This document shows, piece by piece, positions 41,945-51,461 of a stretch of 57,476 nucleotides of DNA. Under the pieces are notes generated by a model. The model saw only the letters and a list, made by a program, of their open reading frames with translations, did no database searches and was not told the DNA's origin. Origin of the DNA: Bacteroidales bacterium. GTDB lineage: Bacteria > Bacteroidota > Bacteroidia > Bacteroidales > UBA932. Every line of letters starts with the position of its first letter. Position 1 is the stretch's first letter. The DNA is taken from contig JAGBAO010000015.1 of the NCBI GenBank assembly GCA_017938925.1, positions 1 to 57,476 on the forward strand, written 5' to 3'. The position numbers were made by a program, and so were the translations under genes.

Positions 41945-44254
41945 ATGAAGGAAAGCAATCTTGTGATCGTCGAGTCACCCGGAAAAATCGACAAAATCAA
42001 AAAGGCACTCGGAAGCGACTATATGGTCAAGGCCAGCATCGGACACATACGCGACCTTGACGAAAGCGGCCTCAGCATAGATGTAGAAAACGGATTCAAA
42101 CCGGAATATGTTGTTCCCGCAGACAAGAGAAAGGTGGTTGCAGACCTGAAGAAGGCAGCAAAGGAAGCAAAGGCAGTGTGGCTGGCATCCGATGCCGACC
42201 GGGAGGGAGAGGCTATCTCATGGCATCTTTTCGAGACTCTCGGACTCAATAAGGAAAACACGAAACGTATTGTCTTCCAGGAAATAACAAAGCCGGCAAT
42301 CCTCAACGCCATCGAGAATCCCCGCGAAATCGACATGAATCTCGTGAATGCCCAGCAGGCACGTCGCGTACTCGACCGTCTTGTGGGATTCGAACTTTCA
42401 CCGGTGCTCTGGAGAAAGATTCAGCCGAAACTCTCGGCTGGACGTGTCCAGTCAGTGGCACTCAGACTGATCGTTGACAGGGAAAGGGAGATTCTGGCGT
42501 TCAACCATGAAGCATATTATAAGGTAGAGGCCATGTTCCACCCGGAAGGAACAGCAGAGGGAACTCTGGTGAAGGCGACTCTTGACAGAAAGTTCAAGGA
42601 TATGGAGTCTGCCAAGGCCTTCCTGGAAAAATGCATTGGCGCGGAATTCTCCATCTGCGACATCGAAAAGAAGGAAGGAAACCGCTTTCCTGCACCTCCA
42701 TTCACAACCTCGACACTCCAGCAGGAGGCGGCACGCAAGCTCAGATTCTCCGTCAGTCAGACAATGAGCATCGCTCAGAAGCTGTATGAAAACGGATATA
42801 TCACCTACATGCGTACCGACTCCACCAATCTTTCCGCCCTGGCTCTCGGCACCGCAAAGAAATTCATCTGCGACAACTTCGGCGAGGAATATTCGAAGAT
42901 GAGGAACAAATGGGGAAAGGTCAAGGGAGCCCAGGAAGCCCATGAAGCCATCCGCCCGACCTATATCGACAACACCACTATCGAAGGCACCCCGCAGGAG
43001 AAGAGGCTCTATGAGCTGATCTGGAAACGTACGGTGGCCTCTCAGATGGCAGACGCCCGCGTCCTCAAGACGGACATAAAGGTGGCATCAGACAAAGGCG
43101 AGGAGAAATTCAATGTCCAGGCAAGTCAGGTCCTCTTTGACGGATTCCTCAAGCTTTACATCGAGAGCACTGACGATCCGCAGCAGGACGACGAGCTGGT
43201 GATCCTGCCGGAGCTCGGCATAGGCGACAGGATGACGGAAAACGGAATCACCGCAGAATGCAAATATACCGCTGCACCGTCAAGATATACGGACGCATCA
43301 CTTATCAAGAAACTTGAAGAGCTGGAGATCGGACGCCCTTCCACCTATGCCCCTACCATCACCACGCTGACAAAGGCAAGGGGATATGTCGTAAAGGGCG
43401 ACAAACCGGGTGAGAAGCACACCGTGACCAACCTCTCGCTCAAGAACGGAAAGATAAAGACCTCGACACAGACTGAGACGGTCGGAGCGGAAAAGAACCG
43501 CCTTCTTCCACAGGATATTGGAATGATAGTTACCGACTATCTCGTGAAGAATTTCCCGCAGGTCCTGGACTATAAGTTCACTGCCAACGTGGAGGAGGAC
43601 TTCGACAAGGTTGCAGAAGGAGAACTTGTCTGGAACAGCATGATCGGAGATTTCTACGGACCGTTCCATGCCACAGTCCAGGAGACCATGAGCAGCCGCG
43701 AGTACAGCAATGTAAGCCGCGAGCTCGGAACTGATCCGTCTGACGGACAGCTGCTCGTCGCACGTTTCGGACAATATGGTCCGTATGTGCAGAAGGGAGA
43801 CGGGGACAAGAAGCAGTACGCAAGTCTTGCACCTGGCCAGCTCATCGAGAGCATCACTCTGGAAGAGGCTCTGAAGCTGTTTGCACTTCCACGCATTGTG
43901 GGACAGCTCGACGGAACTGACATCATCTGCACCAAGGGACGTTTCGGCCCTTACATCAAATATGGTGACAAGAATGTATCACTCCCTCGCGGAACCGATC
44001 CTTTGAAAGTCGATCTCCAGACATGCATCAAGCTTATAGCTGACAGCATGAACAACACCAAGGGAGGCATCATCGCCGAGTATAAGGACTCTGACATTCA
44101 GGTGATAGACGGCAATTACGGCCCGTATATCAAACATGCCGGAAGCAACTACAAGATCCCGAAAGGGATAGACGCATCGTCACTTACAGAAGATAAGTGC
44201 AAGGAGATCATTTCGTCCTCTGAGCCTACAGGACGTAAGAAAAGACGCAGATAA
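41945..44254 (+). CDS. topA: DNA topoisomerase I
   Basis: This 769-residue type IA topoisomerase relaxes negative supercoils. The Toprim domain starts 'NLVIVESPGKIDKIKKALG' and has 'WLASDADREGEAISWHL' (acidic triad). The active-site Tyr lies in 'GYITYMRTDSTNLS' (about 285-298). 'EAHEAIRPTY' is also conserved. The C-terminal region lacks the Cys4 zinc fingers of E. coli TopA. It has instead three related segments, 'RFGQYGPYVQKGDGDK', 'KGRFGPYIKYGDKNVSLP' and 'DGNYGPYIKHAGSNYKIP', the usual Bacteroidota form. It ends in Lys/Arg. It is divergent from pbp1A. Confidence 0.97.
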   Translation: MKESNLVIVESPGKIDKIKKALGSDYMVKASIGHIRDLDESGLSIDVENGFKPEYVVPADKRKVVADLKKAAKEAKAVWLASDADREGEAISWHLFETLGLNKENTKRIVFQEITKPAILNAIENPREIDMNLVNAQQARRVLDRLVGFELSPVLWRKIQPKLSAGRVQSVALRLIVDREREILAFNHEAYYKVEAMFHPEGTAEGTLVKATLDRKFKDMESAKAFLEKCIGAEFSICDIEKKEGNRFPAPPFTTSTLQQEAARKLRFSVSQTMSIAQKLYENGYITYMRTDSTNLSALALGTAKKFICDNFGEEYSKMRNKWGKVKGAQEAHEAIRPTYIDNTTIEGTPQEKRLYELIWKRTVASQMADARVLKTDIKVASDKGEEKFNVQASQVLFDGFLKLYIESTDDPQQDDELVILPELGIGDRMTENGITAECKYTAAPSRYTDASLIKKLEELEIGRPSTYAPTITTLTKARGYVVKGDKPGEKHTVTNLSLKNGKIKTSTQTETVGAEKNRLLPQDIGMIVTDYLVKNFPQVLDYKFTANVEEDFDKVAEGELVWNSMIGDFYGPFHATVQETMSSREYSNVSRELGTDPSDGQLLVARFGQYGPYVQKGDGDKKQYASLAPGQLIESITLEEALKLFALPRIVGQLDGTDIICTKGRFGPYIKYGDKNVSLPRGTDPLKVDLQTCIKLIADSMNNTKGGIIAEYKDSDIQVIDGNYGPYIKHAGSNYKIPKGIDASSLTEDKCKEIISSSEPTGRKKRRR

Positions 44255-44277
44255 TATTAAGAATTTTAAATTTTTGG

Positions 44278-44320
44278 CCGCGATTTATTGATAATTTACA
44301 TTTTATCATTAATTTCGCGG
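44278..44320 (+). terminator. Hairpin between topA and the Lrp-like gene
   Basis: CCGCGA (44278-44283) pairs with TCGCGG (44315-44320). Inside, TTGATAA and TTATCA extend the stem with a few mismatches. It lies 24 bp after topA and 28 bp before the regulator start, so it can terminate topA or serve as an operator of the regulator. Confidence 0.5.
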
Positions 44321-44347
44321 TCGAAATCGTTTTAAATCGTAAGTATC

Positions 44348-44881
44348 ATGTCAAACAGCTATCAGATCGACCAGATCGATCAGAAGATCCTTTCATTTCT
44401 GGTCAAGAACGCAAGAATGCCTTTCCTTGAGATTGCACGTGAGTGTAATGTTTCGGGAGCCGCCATCCATCAGAGAGTAAAGAGGCTGGAAGCCAATGGT
44501 GTGATCACCGGATCCCGTCTTCTTGTCAAGCCGCAGGCCCTTGGTCTGAACGTGTGTGCATATGTCAGCGTGTCGCTTTCGGAAGCAAACAAGTATCCTG
44601 AAGTGATCGAGGCGTTCAAGAAGATTTCAGAAGTCGTGGAGTGCCATTTCGTAACCGGCAAGCATAATCTTCTGATCAAGATCTACTGTTTTGACCATGA
44701 CCATCTTATGCAGATTCTCCTGAACACCATCCAGAAGATTCCGTATGTTCAGCAGACAGAGACTCAGATATCACTCGACCAGGCGATCGAGCGTCAGGTG
44801 TGGGTGAAGGAATATCAGAATACAAGCTTCTCCGCAAGCGTCAAGAAGAGCAAGGAAGCGAAGAAGCATCACAAGGAGTAA
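44348..44881 (+). CDS. Lrp/AsnC-family transcriptional regulator
   Basis: This is a 177-residue regulator. The N-terminal helix-turn-helix ('IDQIDQKILSFLVKNARMPF' and 'ECNVSGAAIHQRVKRLEANG') is followed by the RAM ligand-binding domain ('VCAYVSVSLSEANKYPEVIE', 'VVECHFVTGKHNLLIKIYC'). Family members respond to amino acids and bind DNA as octamers. A Lys-rich C-terminal tail ('SASVKKSKEAKKHHKE') extends it beyond the usual 150-160 residues. The 3' end overlaps convergent ispD by 13 bp. Its targets are not visible here; autoregulation through the upstream inverted repeat is possible. Confidence 0.9.
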   Translation: MSNSYQIDQIDQKILSFLVKNARMPFLEIARECNVSGAAIHQRVKRLEANGVITGSRLLVKPQALGLNVCAYVSVSLSEANKYPEVIEAFKKISEVVECHFVTGKHNLLIKIYCFDHDHLMQILLNTIQKIPYVQQTETQISLDQAIERQVWVKEYQNTSFSASVKKSKEAKKHHKE

Positions 44882-45588
44882 CCCTGTTCCAGAAGCGACG
44901 TCACAGCCCGGGCAAGGATCAGGTCCTCCGGAGTCGTGATCTTTATATTAAGCCTCTCCCCCATTACATAGGAGAGGCTTTTTCCATATCTTGAAACCAC
45001 CGAGGCATCGTCTGTGAAGGCTGTGTCATATGGCAGGTCATATGCAGCCTTGAGGATTTCAGATTGAAAGACCTGTGGAGTCTGAGCTCCGAAAAGTACG
45101 CTTCTGTCCACATTCTGTCCGTCGTTTTCCTTCCAGATATCTTTTGAATCGGAAGGCGTAAGGATCTTCATGGTGTCGACACAGGGAACCACGGGAATCA
45201 CCCCAGGACAGTTCTCCGCACGGTCAAACAGTTCACGGACTTTTGCCGGAGTGACCAGCGGACGAACACCGTCATGGACTGCAGCAAGGGCTCCGTCCGG
45301 GATCCTTGCAAGGGCATTCCGCACTGAATGGAAACGTGTGATTCCTCCTTTGACAAGAATCTGAGGGCAGATGAAATTGTGTTTCAGACAGTAATCCTTC
45401 CAGTATCCTATGAAGTCCTCCGGAAGCACAGTCACCACCGATATGCCCGGACAGGCTTCAAGAAAGACCTCGATGGTCCTCTGCAGGACTGCCTTTCCGT
45501 CCAGTTCCAGAAACTGCTTGGGCCTGTCAGCCCCCATTCTCGTGCCGCTACCCGCAGCCATGATGATGACATATTTCTTTCTATCCAT
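44869..45588 (-). CDS. ispD: 2-C-methyl-D-erythritol 4-phosphate cytidylyltransferase
   Basis: This 239-residue cytoplasmic enzyme forms CDP-methylerythritol from MEP and CTP in the non-mevalonate isoprenoid pathway. The N-terminal 'IMAAGSGTRMGADRPKQFLE' is the CTP-binding loop. 'RFHSVRNALARIPDG', 'AVHDGVRPLVTPAKV' and 'FTDDASVVSRYGK' are conserved, and 'NIKITTPEDLILA' closes the fold. The length is standard. It is a single gene, convergent with the Lrp-like gene and divergent from mreB. A TAATTTTG box lies at 45609-45616 on this strand. Confidence 0.95.
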   Translation of the reverse strand: MDRKKYVIIMAAGSGTRMGADRPKQFLELDGKAVLQRTIEVFLEACPGISVVTVLPEDFIGYWKDYCLKHNFICPQILVKGGITRFHSVRNALARIPDGALAAVHDGVRPLVTPAKVRELFDRAENCPGVIPVVPCVDTMKILTPSDSKDIWKENDGQNVDRSVLFGAQTPQVFQSEILKAAYDLPYDTAFTDDASVVSRYGKSLSYVMGERLNIKITTPEDLILARAVTSLLEQGYSL

Positions 45589-45608
45589 AACCGTGTTTTA
45601 ACCGGAGA

Positions 45609-45616
45609 CAAAATTA
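45609..45616 (-). promoter_or_regulatory. Possible ispD -7 box
   Basis: TAATTTTG fits TAnnTTTG and lies 21-28 bp before the ispD ATG, which would give a short leader of about 15 nt. No -33 TTG is found at 19-20 nt. Confidence 0.4.
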
Positions 45617-45698
45617 ACAATTTTTTGTCTTCGTTATTGAGATATATTTTGTAATTTTACGCCCTGTTTGGATTAACCGAAAAATTGCACGTAAAAAT

Positions 45699-46721
45699 AT
45701 GGGATTTTCATTTTTGACACAGGAGATCGCAATGGACCTCGGCACCGCGAATACGGTCATCTTCCAGAATGACCAGATCGTGCTTGACGAGCCGAGCATC
45801 GTGGCGATCGACAACAATACAGGCAAGGCGATTGCCTTGGGACAGAAGGCCAAGCTGATGCAGGAAAGGGAGAACCCTGGCATCAAGACCGTGCGTCCTA
45901 TGAAGGACGGTGTCATCGCGGACTTCAACGCCGCCGAGATGATGATCAGAGGCTTCATCAAGCAGGTGAACAGCCGCCGCAGATCGCTCTTCACACCTAA
46001 CATCAAGATGGTGGTCGGCATTCCTTCGGGAAGTACCGAGGTGGAGATCAGAGCCGTGCGTGACTCATCGGAGCATGCCGGAGGACGTGATGTATATCTG
46101 ATCTTCGAGCCAATGGCCTCAGCCCTCGGTATCGGTCTCGACGTGGAGGCGCCTAAGGGCAACATGGTCGTGGACATAGGAGGAGGTACGACTGAAATTG
46201 CAGTCATCTCCCTCGGAGGCATCGTGGTCCAGGACTCCATCAAAGTGGCTGGAGACGTGTTCACCAACGACATCCAGCAGTACCTCAGGCAGCAGCACAA
46301 CATCAGGGTGGGACAGATCACCGCTGAGAAGATAAAGATTGCCATAGGAGCGGTCCTTCCTGACCTGGATGATGAACCGGAGCCATACTCGATCACAGGC
46401 CCGAACCTGATGACCGCACACCCGGTACACGCCACCATCACATACCAGGAGATCGCTCACTGCCTCGACAAGTCGGTGGCAAGAATCGAGACCGGAATCC
46501 TTCATGTCCTGGAGCAGACTCCGCCAGAGCTCTATTCCGACATCGTGGAGAACGGTATCCACCTCGCGGGAGGCGGATCGCTCCTCAGAGGACTTGCAAA
46601 GCGTCTGAGCGAGAAGGTGAACATTCCGTTCTATGTGGCGGAAGACCCGCTCAGGGCTGTGGCACGCGGAACCTGCCTTGCACTCAAGAACACAGAGAAC
46701 TACACATTCCTCATGAGATAA
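45699..46721 (+). CDS. mreB: Rod shape-determining actin homologue MreB
   Basis: This 340-residue ATPase polymerises along the inner membrane and guides cell-wall elongation. Its start 'MGFSFLTQEIAMDLGTANTV' holds the phosphate-1 loop. 'MVVDIGGGTTEIAVISLGGI' is the phosphate-2 loop, and 'GIHLAGGGSLLRGLAKRLSE' the adenosine motif. The length and motifs are standard. It is the first gene of mreB-mreC-mreD-mrdA-rodA, with intergenic distances between -4 and +11 nt, the core elongasome operon. An imperfect TATATTTTG about 50 bp upstream may be its -7 region. Confidence 0.97.
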   Translation: MGFSFLTQEIAMDLGTANTVIFQNDQIVLDEPSIVAIDNNTGKAIALGQKAKLMQERENPGIKTVRPMKDGVIADFNAAEMMIRGFIKQVNSRRRSLFTPNIKMVVGIPSGSTEVEIRAVRDSSEHAGGRDVYLIFEPMASALGIGLDVEAPKGNMVVDIGGGTTEIAVISLGGIVVQDSIKVAGDVFTNDIQQYLRQQHNIRVGQITAEKIKIAIGAVLPDLDDEPEPYSITGPNLMTAHPVHATITYQEIAHCLDKSVARIETGILHVLEQTPPELYSDIVENGIHLAGGGSLLRGLAKRLSEKVNIPFYVAEDPLRAVARGTCLALKNTENYTFLMR

Positions 46722-46725
46722 CATC

Positions 46726-47550
46726 TTGCGCAGAGGCAATTTCATAGGCACACTTATCAACGCTGCTATCTTCATTCTTTTGGAGATAGCAGCGTTGAGT
46801 ATGCTCAACCATAACAGTCAGCTGCAGCGCGTCTGGTTCTCACGAGGCACGCATGCCTTCATGGGAGCAGTCTGGGGAGGTACCCAGAGCATCAAGGACT
46901 ATTTCTCACTCCGCAAGGCCAACGAGGCTCTTGCACAGGAAAACTTCGAACTCAGGACAAGACTTGCACGTTTCGAACTGCAGGAAGAGGAGATATGGGA
47001 AGACAGCATCCCGGGAGCAGCGAAGACTGCGGGCGATTTCAGATTCATTCCCGCATCAATCGTGAAGATCAGCAACAACACCCAGCACAACTACATGATC
47101 ATAGGCAAAGGCTCGGATGACGGCATCACCGTCGGCTCCGGAGTCATAACCGGCAAAGGTGCCGTGGGAATCGTGGATGCCGTCAGCGACAACTATTCAT
47201 ATGCCCGGTCGTTCCGTAACTTCGGAATGAGCATCAGTGCAAGAATAGGACAGTCAGGCTCGGTCGGTCCTATGGAATGGGACGGACGCAGCAGGGACAG
47301 GGCCATTCTTAAAGAGATACCGCATCATGTGGAGTTCCATGAGGGAGACACCATATACACCAGCGGATATTCCTCCATCTTTCCTCCTGACATCCCGCTC
47401 GGAACACTAGGACATTCAAAGGTTGTGAATGGAGCGACATTCGAAATATCCGTGGATCTCTTCGAGGATTTCGGAGCCATCAGACACGTCACCGTAGTCG
47501 ACAACATGGGAAAGGAGGAAATGAACAGACTTGAGGAGGAACAGCGATGA
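46726..47550 (+). CDS. mreC: Rod shape-determining protein MreC (TTG start)
   Basis: This is a 274-residue protein. A membrane helix at about 6-25 ('FIGTLINAAIFILLEIAALS') and a short coiled coil (about 60-90, 'LAQENFELRTRLARFELQEE') precede the periplasmic beta domains ('YMIIGKGSDDGITVGSGVIT', 'YTSGYSSIFPPDIPLGTLGH'). It links MreB to PBP2 and RodA. There is no ATG before the membrane helix: TTG at 46726, 4 nt after the mreB stop, is the only plausible start, since the first ATG (codon 26) would remove the anchor. It overlaps mreD by 4 nt. Confidence 0.92.
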   Translation: MRRGNFIGTLINAAIFILLEIAALSMLNHNSQLQRVWFSRGTHAFMGAVWGGTQSIKDYFSLRKANEALAQENFELRTRLARFELQEEEIWEDSIPGAAKTAGDFRFIPASIVKISNNTQHNYMIIGKGSDDGITVGSGVITGKGAVGIVDAVSDNYSYARSFRNFGMSISARIGQSGSVGPMEWDGRSRDRAILKEIPHHVEFHEGDTIYTSGYSSIFPPDIPLGTLGHSKVVNGATFEISVDLFEDFGAIRHVTVVDNMGKEEMNRLEEEQR

Positions 47551-48062
47551 GAACAGGACAGAATTTCTTCATATTGTATCTTCTGCTGCTGATCTGTCAG
47601 ATAGCCATCTGCAACTATGCCGCGCTCGGACCATATCTGATGCTGACCCTTCTTCCTGCCATGGTCATATGCATTCCTCTGACAATCAGCACTCCTGCCT
47701 GCATGCTGATTGCATTTGCCAGCGGGCTTGCCGTTGACTGGCTTTCCGAGGGACTTATAGGCATAAACGCAGCATCTCTCATCCCCGTGGCGGCACTCCG
47801 CAGCACTTTCATCAGAATCTTCCTCGGTGAAGACATCATAAACAGAAAGGACAGTTTCTCAGTCAGAAGGAATGGTGCAGGCAAGATATCCATAGTAATG
47901 GCTGCCACCACATCAGTCTTTCTGCTTGTGTACATCTTCCTTGACGGAGCCGGCACCCGGCCGTTCTGGTTCTGCACAGCCCGCTTCTTTGCATCGCTTG
48001 CCGCCAACATGATTCTTGCCATGCTGGTGACAGACATTCTGACACCTGACGACAGGAGATAG
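47547..48062 (+). CDS. mreD: Rod shape-determining protein MreD
   Basis: This 171-residue polytopic inner-membrane protein has about five hydrophobic helices ('FFILYLLLLICQIAICNYA', 'LMLTLLPAMVICIPLTIS', 'CMLIAFASGLAVDWLSEGL', 'TSVFLLVYIFLDGAG' and a last one ending 'ANMILAMLVTD'). 'GLAVDWLSEGLIGINAAS' corresponds to the conserved 'DxxxGxxxG' MreD segment. It was identified by position between mreC and mrdA as well as topology, since MreD sequences are weakly conserved. Start ATGA overlaps the mreC stop; 11 nt separate it from mrdA. Confidence 0.85.
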   Translation: MRTGQNFFILYLLLLICQIAICNYAALGPYLMLTLLPAMVICIPLTISTPACMLIAFASGLAVDWLSEGLIGINAASLIPVAALRSTFIRIFLGEDIINRKDSFSVRRNGAGKISIVMAATTSVFLLVYIFLDGAGTRPFWFCTARFFASLAANMILAMLVTDILTPDDRR

Positions 48063-48073
48063 GAGGGAATCGG

Positions 48074-49915
48074 ATGAAACTTAACAGAGAGAACAAACTC
48101 CTGATCGGCCTGTGCACAGCCGCTGCAATCCTGATTGCCAAGCTTTTCTCCATCCAGATACTTGATGAGGAATACAAGCTGGATGCCCGCAACAACTCGA
48201 TGGTATATACTACCATCTACCCCACCCGAGGCATAATCCACGACAGGAACGGTGAGATCCTTGTCGGGAACAAGGTCGCATATGACCTGATGGTGACTCC
48301 ACGTGAGGTGGAGGAATTCGATACGCTCGCCCTCAGCCGCGTGCTTGACGTCACTCCGGAGTTCATCAAGGAAAAGATGGCAGAATACCGCAGGTTCCGC
48401 AGAAAGATCGGCTGGCAGACAGTCGTGATGATCAAACAGATGCCTCAGGAAACCTATATGAAATTCGCCGAAGTGGCTTATAAGTTTCCCGGCTTCCGAG
48501 GCCAGGCCAGAAGCATACGCGAATATCCGTTCAATGCCGGAGGAAATCTTCTCGGCTATGTTTCCGAGGTCGATGCCGCATTCATGAAAAGACATCCGGA
48601 CGAATACAAGGCAGGAGACTATGCCGGAAAGACCGGAATCGAGGCTGCACGGGAGAAGGAACTGAGGGGAGAAAAAGGATACAACATCTGGCTGCGCGAC
48701 TCACGCAACAAGATCATGTCCCGATATGAGGGCGGTGCCGAGGACAAGGAGGCGGTGCCGGGAAAGGATATAACCACCACCATTGATGCACATCTGCAGC
48801 ACTATGGACAGGAGCTGATGAACAACAAGGTGGGAAGTCTCGTGGCTATCGAGCCTTCGACCGGCGAGATCCTTACCATGGTTTCCAGCCCGGGAATAGA
48901 CGTGGAGATGCTGGCGGACATCGGAAAACATTATGGCGAGATATCCGCCAATCCATACAAGCCTATGTTCAACCGTGCCGTGCAGGCGCCATATCCTCCG
49001 GGTTCGGTCTTCAAGCTGGTCAATGCCCTCATCGGCCTGGAAGAAGAAGTGGTATATCCCGGGACCCAGTATCCTTGCCGCATGGGTTATCATTTCGGAC
49101 GCAACAAGCTGGGCTGTCACGAACACAGGTCCCCTATCAATCTGGAGGAATCCATAATGATGTCATGCAACGCATATTACTGCTATGTCCTGCGCGACCT
49201 TCTGGAAAATCCGGAATATGGATCCTTCGACGAATCAATGGACAGATGGAATGAATATGTCAAGAGTTTCGGATTCGGAAGAAAGCTTGGAAGCGACTTC
49301 CCGTCAGAGCTTGGCGGCTTTGTCCCTGATTCCAGATACTACAACAAGGTTTACGGCAAGGGCGGCTGGAAGGCGACCACTGTGATTTCGCTGTCCATCG
49401 GACAGGGTGAGCTCGGCTGCACCCCTCTCCACCTGGCGAACCTGTGCGCAACAATAGCCAACCGCGGCTACTATCACATACCGCATATAATCAAGGACTC
49501 CGAGCATGTGGAGATAGACCGGAAATACAAGGAGCGCAACTACACGCTGGTGGACACCCTTCATTTTCCTAAGGTCATCAAGGGAATGTACCGTGCCGTC
49601 AACAGTGGTTTCGGCTCGGGAGGAACAGCCAGCATAGCTGCGGTGGATGGTCTGGACATATGCGGAAAGACGGGTACGGCTCAGAACCCTCACGGACATG
49701 ACCACTCGATATTCATATGCTTTGCTCCGATGGATGATCCTAAGATTGCAGTGGCGGCATATGTCGAAAATGGAGGATTCGGTGCGACCTGGGCGGCTCC
49801 GATAGCATCTCTTCTGGTGGAGAAATACCTCAACGGTGAGATTTCAGACAAAAGGAAGTATCTTGAGACAAGAGTCCTGGAGGGCGACCTCATGGACAGG
49901 GTAAAAGTGAAATAA
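48074..49915 (+). CDS. mrdA: Penicillin-binding protein 2 (elongation transpeptidase)
   Basis: This is a 613-residue class B PBP. An N-terminal membrane helix (about 10-28) is followed by the dimerisation region with 'TRGIIHDRNGEILVGNKVAY' and 'AGKTGIEAAREKELRGEKGY' (the G-x-E-x...E-L-R-G motif). The transpeptidase Ser is in 'YPPGSVFKLVNALIGL' (S-x-x-K), then 'MMSCNAYYCYVL' (S-x-N) and 'ICGKTGTAQNPHGHDHS' (K-T-G). It cross-links side-wall peptidoglycan together with RodA, encoded 4 nt downstream. Confidence 0.95.
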   Translation: MKLNRENKLLIGLCTAAAILIAKLFSIQILDEEYKLDARNNSMVYTTIYPTRGIIHDRNGEILVGNKVAYDLMVTPREVEEFDTLALSRVLDVTPEFIKEKMAEYRRFRRKIGWQTVVMIKQMPQETYMKFAEVAYKFPGFRGQARSIREYPFNAGGNLLGYVSEVDAAFMKRHPDEYKAGDYAGKTGIEAAREKELRGEKGYNIWLRDSRNKIMSRYEGGAEDKEAVPGKDITTTIDAHLQHYGQELMNNKVGSLVAIEPSTGEILTMVSSPGIDVEMLADIGKHYGEISANPYKPMFNRAVQAPYPPGSVFKLVNALIGLEEEVVYPGTQYPCRMGYHFGRNKLGCHEHRSPINLEESIMMSCNAYYCYVLRDLLENPEYGSFDESMDRWNEYVKSFGFGRKLGSDFPSELGGFVPDSRYYNKVYGKGGWKATTVISLSIGQGELGCTPLHLANLCATIANRGYYHIPHIIKDSEHVEIDRKYKERNYTLVDTLHFPKVIKGMYRAVNSGFGSGGTASIAAVDGLDICGKTGTAQNPHGHDHSIFICFAPMDDPKIAVAAYVENGGFGATWAAPIASLLVEKYLNGEISDKRKYLETRVLEGDLMDRVKVK

Positions 49916-49919
49916 GCAA

Positions 49920-51440
49920 ATGAGAGATCTGGGCGGACATAGAGGAAGAGGTCTTGCAAAGACCATAGACTGGTGGCTGGTGGCCTGCTGGTTCCTGATG
50001 ATAATGATCGGATGGGCCAACATATATGCATCCATCCACTCGTCCGAGCCGTCATCCATCTTCGACTTCGACAGCCGCAGCGGAAAGCAGTTCATCTGGA
50101 TGATGACCTCCCTGGGACTGGCCGGACTCATTCTGTTCGTCATTCCTCCGCGGGCCTATGAAGGGCTGTCTCTTTTCATATACGGCTTCACCATATTGCT
50201 GCTGATTGCGGTGATCTTCCTGGGAATAGAGGTCAAGGGCTCACGGTCGTGGTTCGCCTTCGGCCCGGTCCGGTTCCAGCCGGCCGAGATATCCAAGATA
50301 TCCACATCCCTGCTTCTGGCGACCGTCATGAGTCAGCTCGGCTACAGGATCGGACGCATGAAGGACTTTATCATAACCGCTGCTATCATCCTGGTGCCGA
50401 TGATGATAATCGTGCTTCAGAGTGAGACAGGATCTGCCCTGGTGTATGTGGGCTTCATATTCATGCTATACCGCGAAGGGCTGTCCGGCTGGCTGATCTT
50501 CATGGTCGGAATGGCTATTCTGCTGTTCATCCTCACACTGACGGCCACGCCTTATGTGGCACTCCTGGTGCTTGTCGGCGTCGCTACCTTGTGCATATTC
50601 CTCTATTCGGGACGATTCAAATGGTGGCTTCTTGCTGTTGTGCCCATGATTGTGCTCTTCGCATTCCTGCCGTCTCTGATGGAGCTTCTGTCCGAGTGGG
50701 TGGTCGGTGCCGAGCAGATGGCTTCGATTTCCGCAGCCTTGGAGGCCGGAGAAGAAGTCGCTATGCCGTTTGTGATGAAGATCAAGCCTTTCTACATCCT
50801 GCTGGGATGCTCTATTCTGGCCATGCCGTTTTTCGCCTTCCAGGCATTCCGCGAAGGAAACAGGTTCACATATCTTGCTCTTCTTGGCTTCATCGGGGGC
50901 ATACTTCTGGTCTTCTCGACCGACTTCCTGTTCAACGACGTGCTCCAGGACCACCAGCGCAAGAGAATCGAGGTGCTGCTGGGAATGAAGGAGGACCCGT
51001 CGGGCGTGGGATATAACGTGAACCAGTCCAAAATCGCCATAGGATCCGGAGGATTCTTCGGAAAGGGCTATCTGAAAGGCACACAGACAACATACGGATT
51101 CGTACCGGAGCAGAGCACCGACTTCATCTTCTGCACGGTGGGAGAGGAATGGGGATTCATGGGCACCTCCCTTCTGATACTGATGTTCGTGTTCCTGATC
51201 TGGAGGATCATACACGACGCCGAACGAAGCCGAGAGGCCTTCACCCGCATATACGGCTACTGCGTGGCCTGCTGCATATTCATGCACCTTTTCATCAACA
51301 TCGGCATGACAATAGGCCTTATGCCGGTCATCGGTATCCCGCTTCCGTTCATCAGCTACGGCGGTTCGTCGATGTGGGCCTTCACCATCATGCTCTTCAT
51401 CTTCATCGCCCTCAACCGTAACGAAAGAAAGTATTTCTAA
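49920..51440 (+). CDS. rodA: SEDS glycosyltransferase RodA
   Basis: This 506-residue polytopic membrane protein polymerises glycan strands during elongation. SEDS motifs are 'FGPVRFQPAEISKISTSLLL', 'SETGSALVYVGFIFMLYREG', 'GYNVNQSKIAIGSGGFFGKG' and 'STDFIFCTVGEEWGFMGTS', with 'IGIPLPFISYGGSSMWAF' at the end. It is longer than E. coli RodA (370) because of an extended periplasmic loop (about 245-345), usual in this phylum. It is the last gene of the mre operon. A 15-bp inverted repeat covers its stop codon and should end transcription. Confidence 0.94.
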   Translation: MRDLGGHRGRGLAKTIDWWLVACWFLMIMIGWANIYASIHSSEPSSIFDFDSRSGKQFIWMMTSLGLAGLILFVIPPRAYEGLSLFIYGFTILLLIAVIFLGIEVKGSRSWFAFGPVRFQPAEISKISTSLLLATVMSQLGYRIGRMKDFIITAAIILVPMMIIVLQSETGSALVYVGFIFMLYREGLSGWLIFMVGMAILLFILTLTATPYVALLVLVGVATLCIFLYSGRFKWWLLAVVPMIVLFAFLPSLMELLSEWVVGAEQMASISAALEAGEEVAMPFVMKIKPFYILLGCSILAMPFFAFQAFREGNRFTYLALLGFIGGILLVFSTDFLFNDVLQDHQRKRIEVLLGMKEDPSGVGYNVNQSKIAIGSGGFFGKGYLKGTQTTYGFVPEQSTDFIFCTVGEEWGFMGTSLLILMFVFLIWRIIHDAERSREAFTRIYGYCVACCIFMHLFINIGMTIGLMPVIGIPLPFISYGGSSMWAFTIMLFIFIALNRNERKYF

Positions 51441-51461
51441 AACCTGTTTAGAAATACTTTC
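51427..51461. terminator. Terminator overlapping the rodA stop codon
   Basis: GAAAGTATTTCTAAA (51427-51441) pairs perfectly with TTTAGAAATACTTTC (51447-51461) around ACCTG. The TAA stop lies inside the left arm. It closes the mre operon; ahcY on the other strand ends 57 bp beyond. Confidence 0.7.

Noticed and set aside
47615-48595. 326-codon open frame antisense to mreD and mrdA
   Set aside because: It crosses two well-supported genes of a compact operon and shows no motif.
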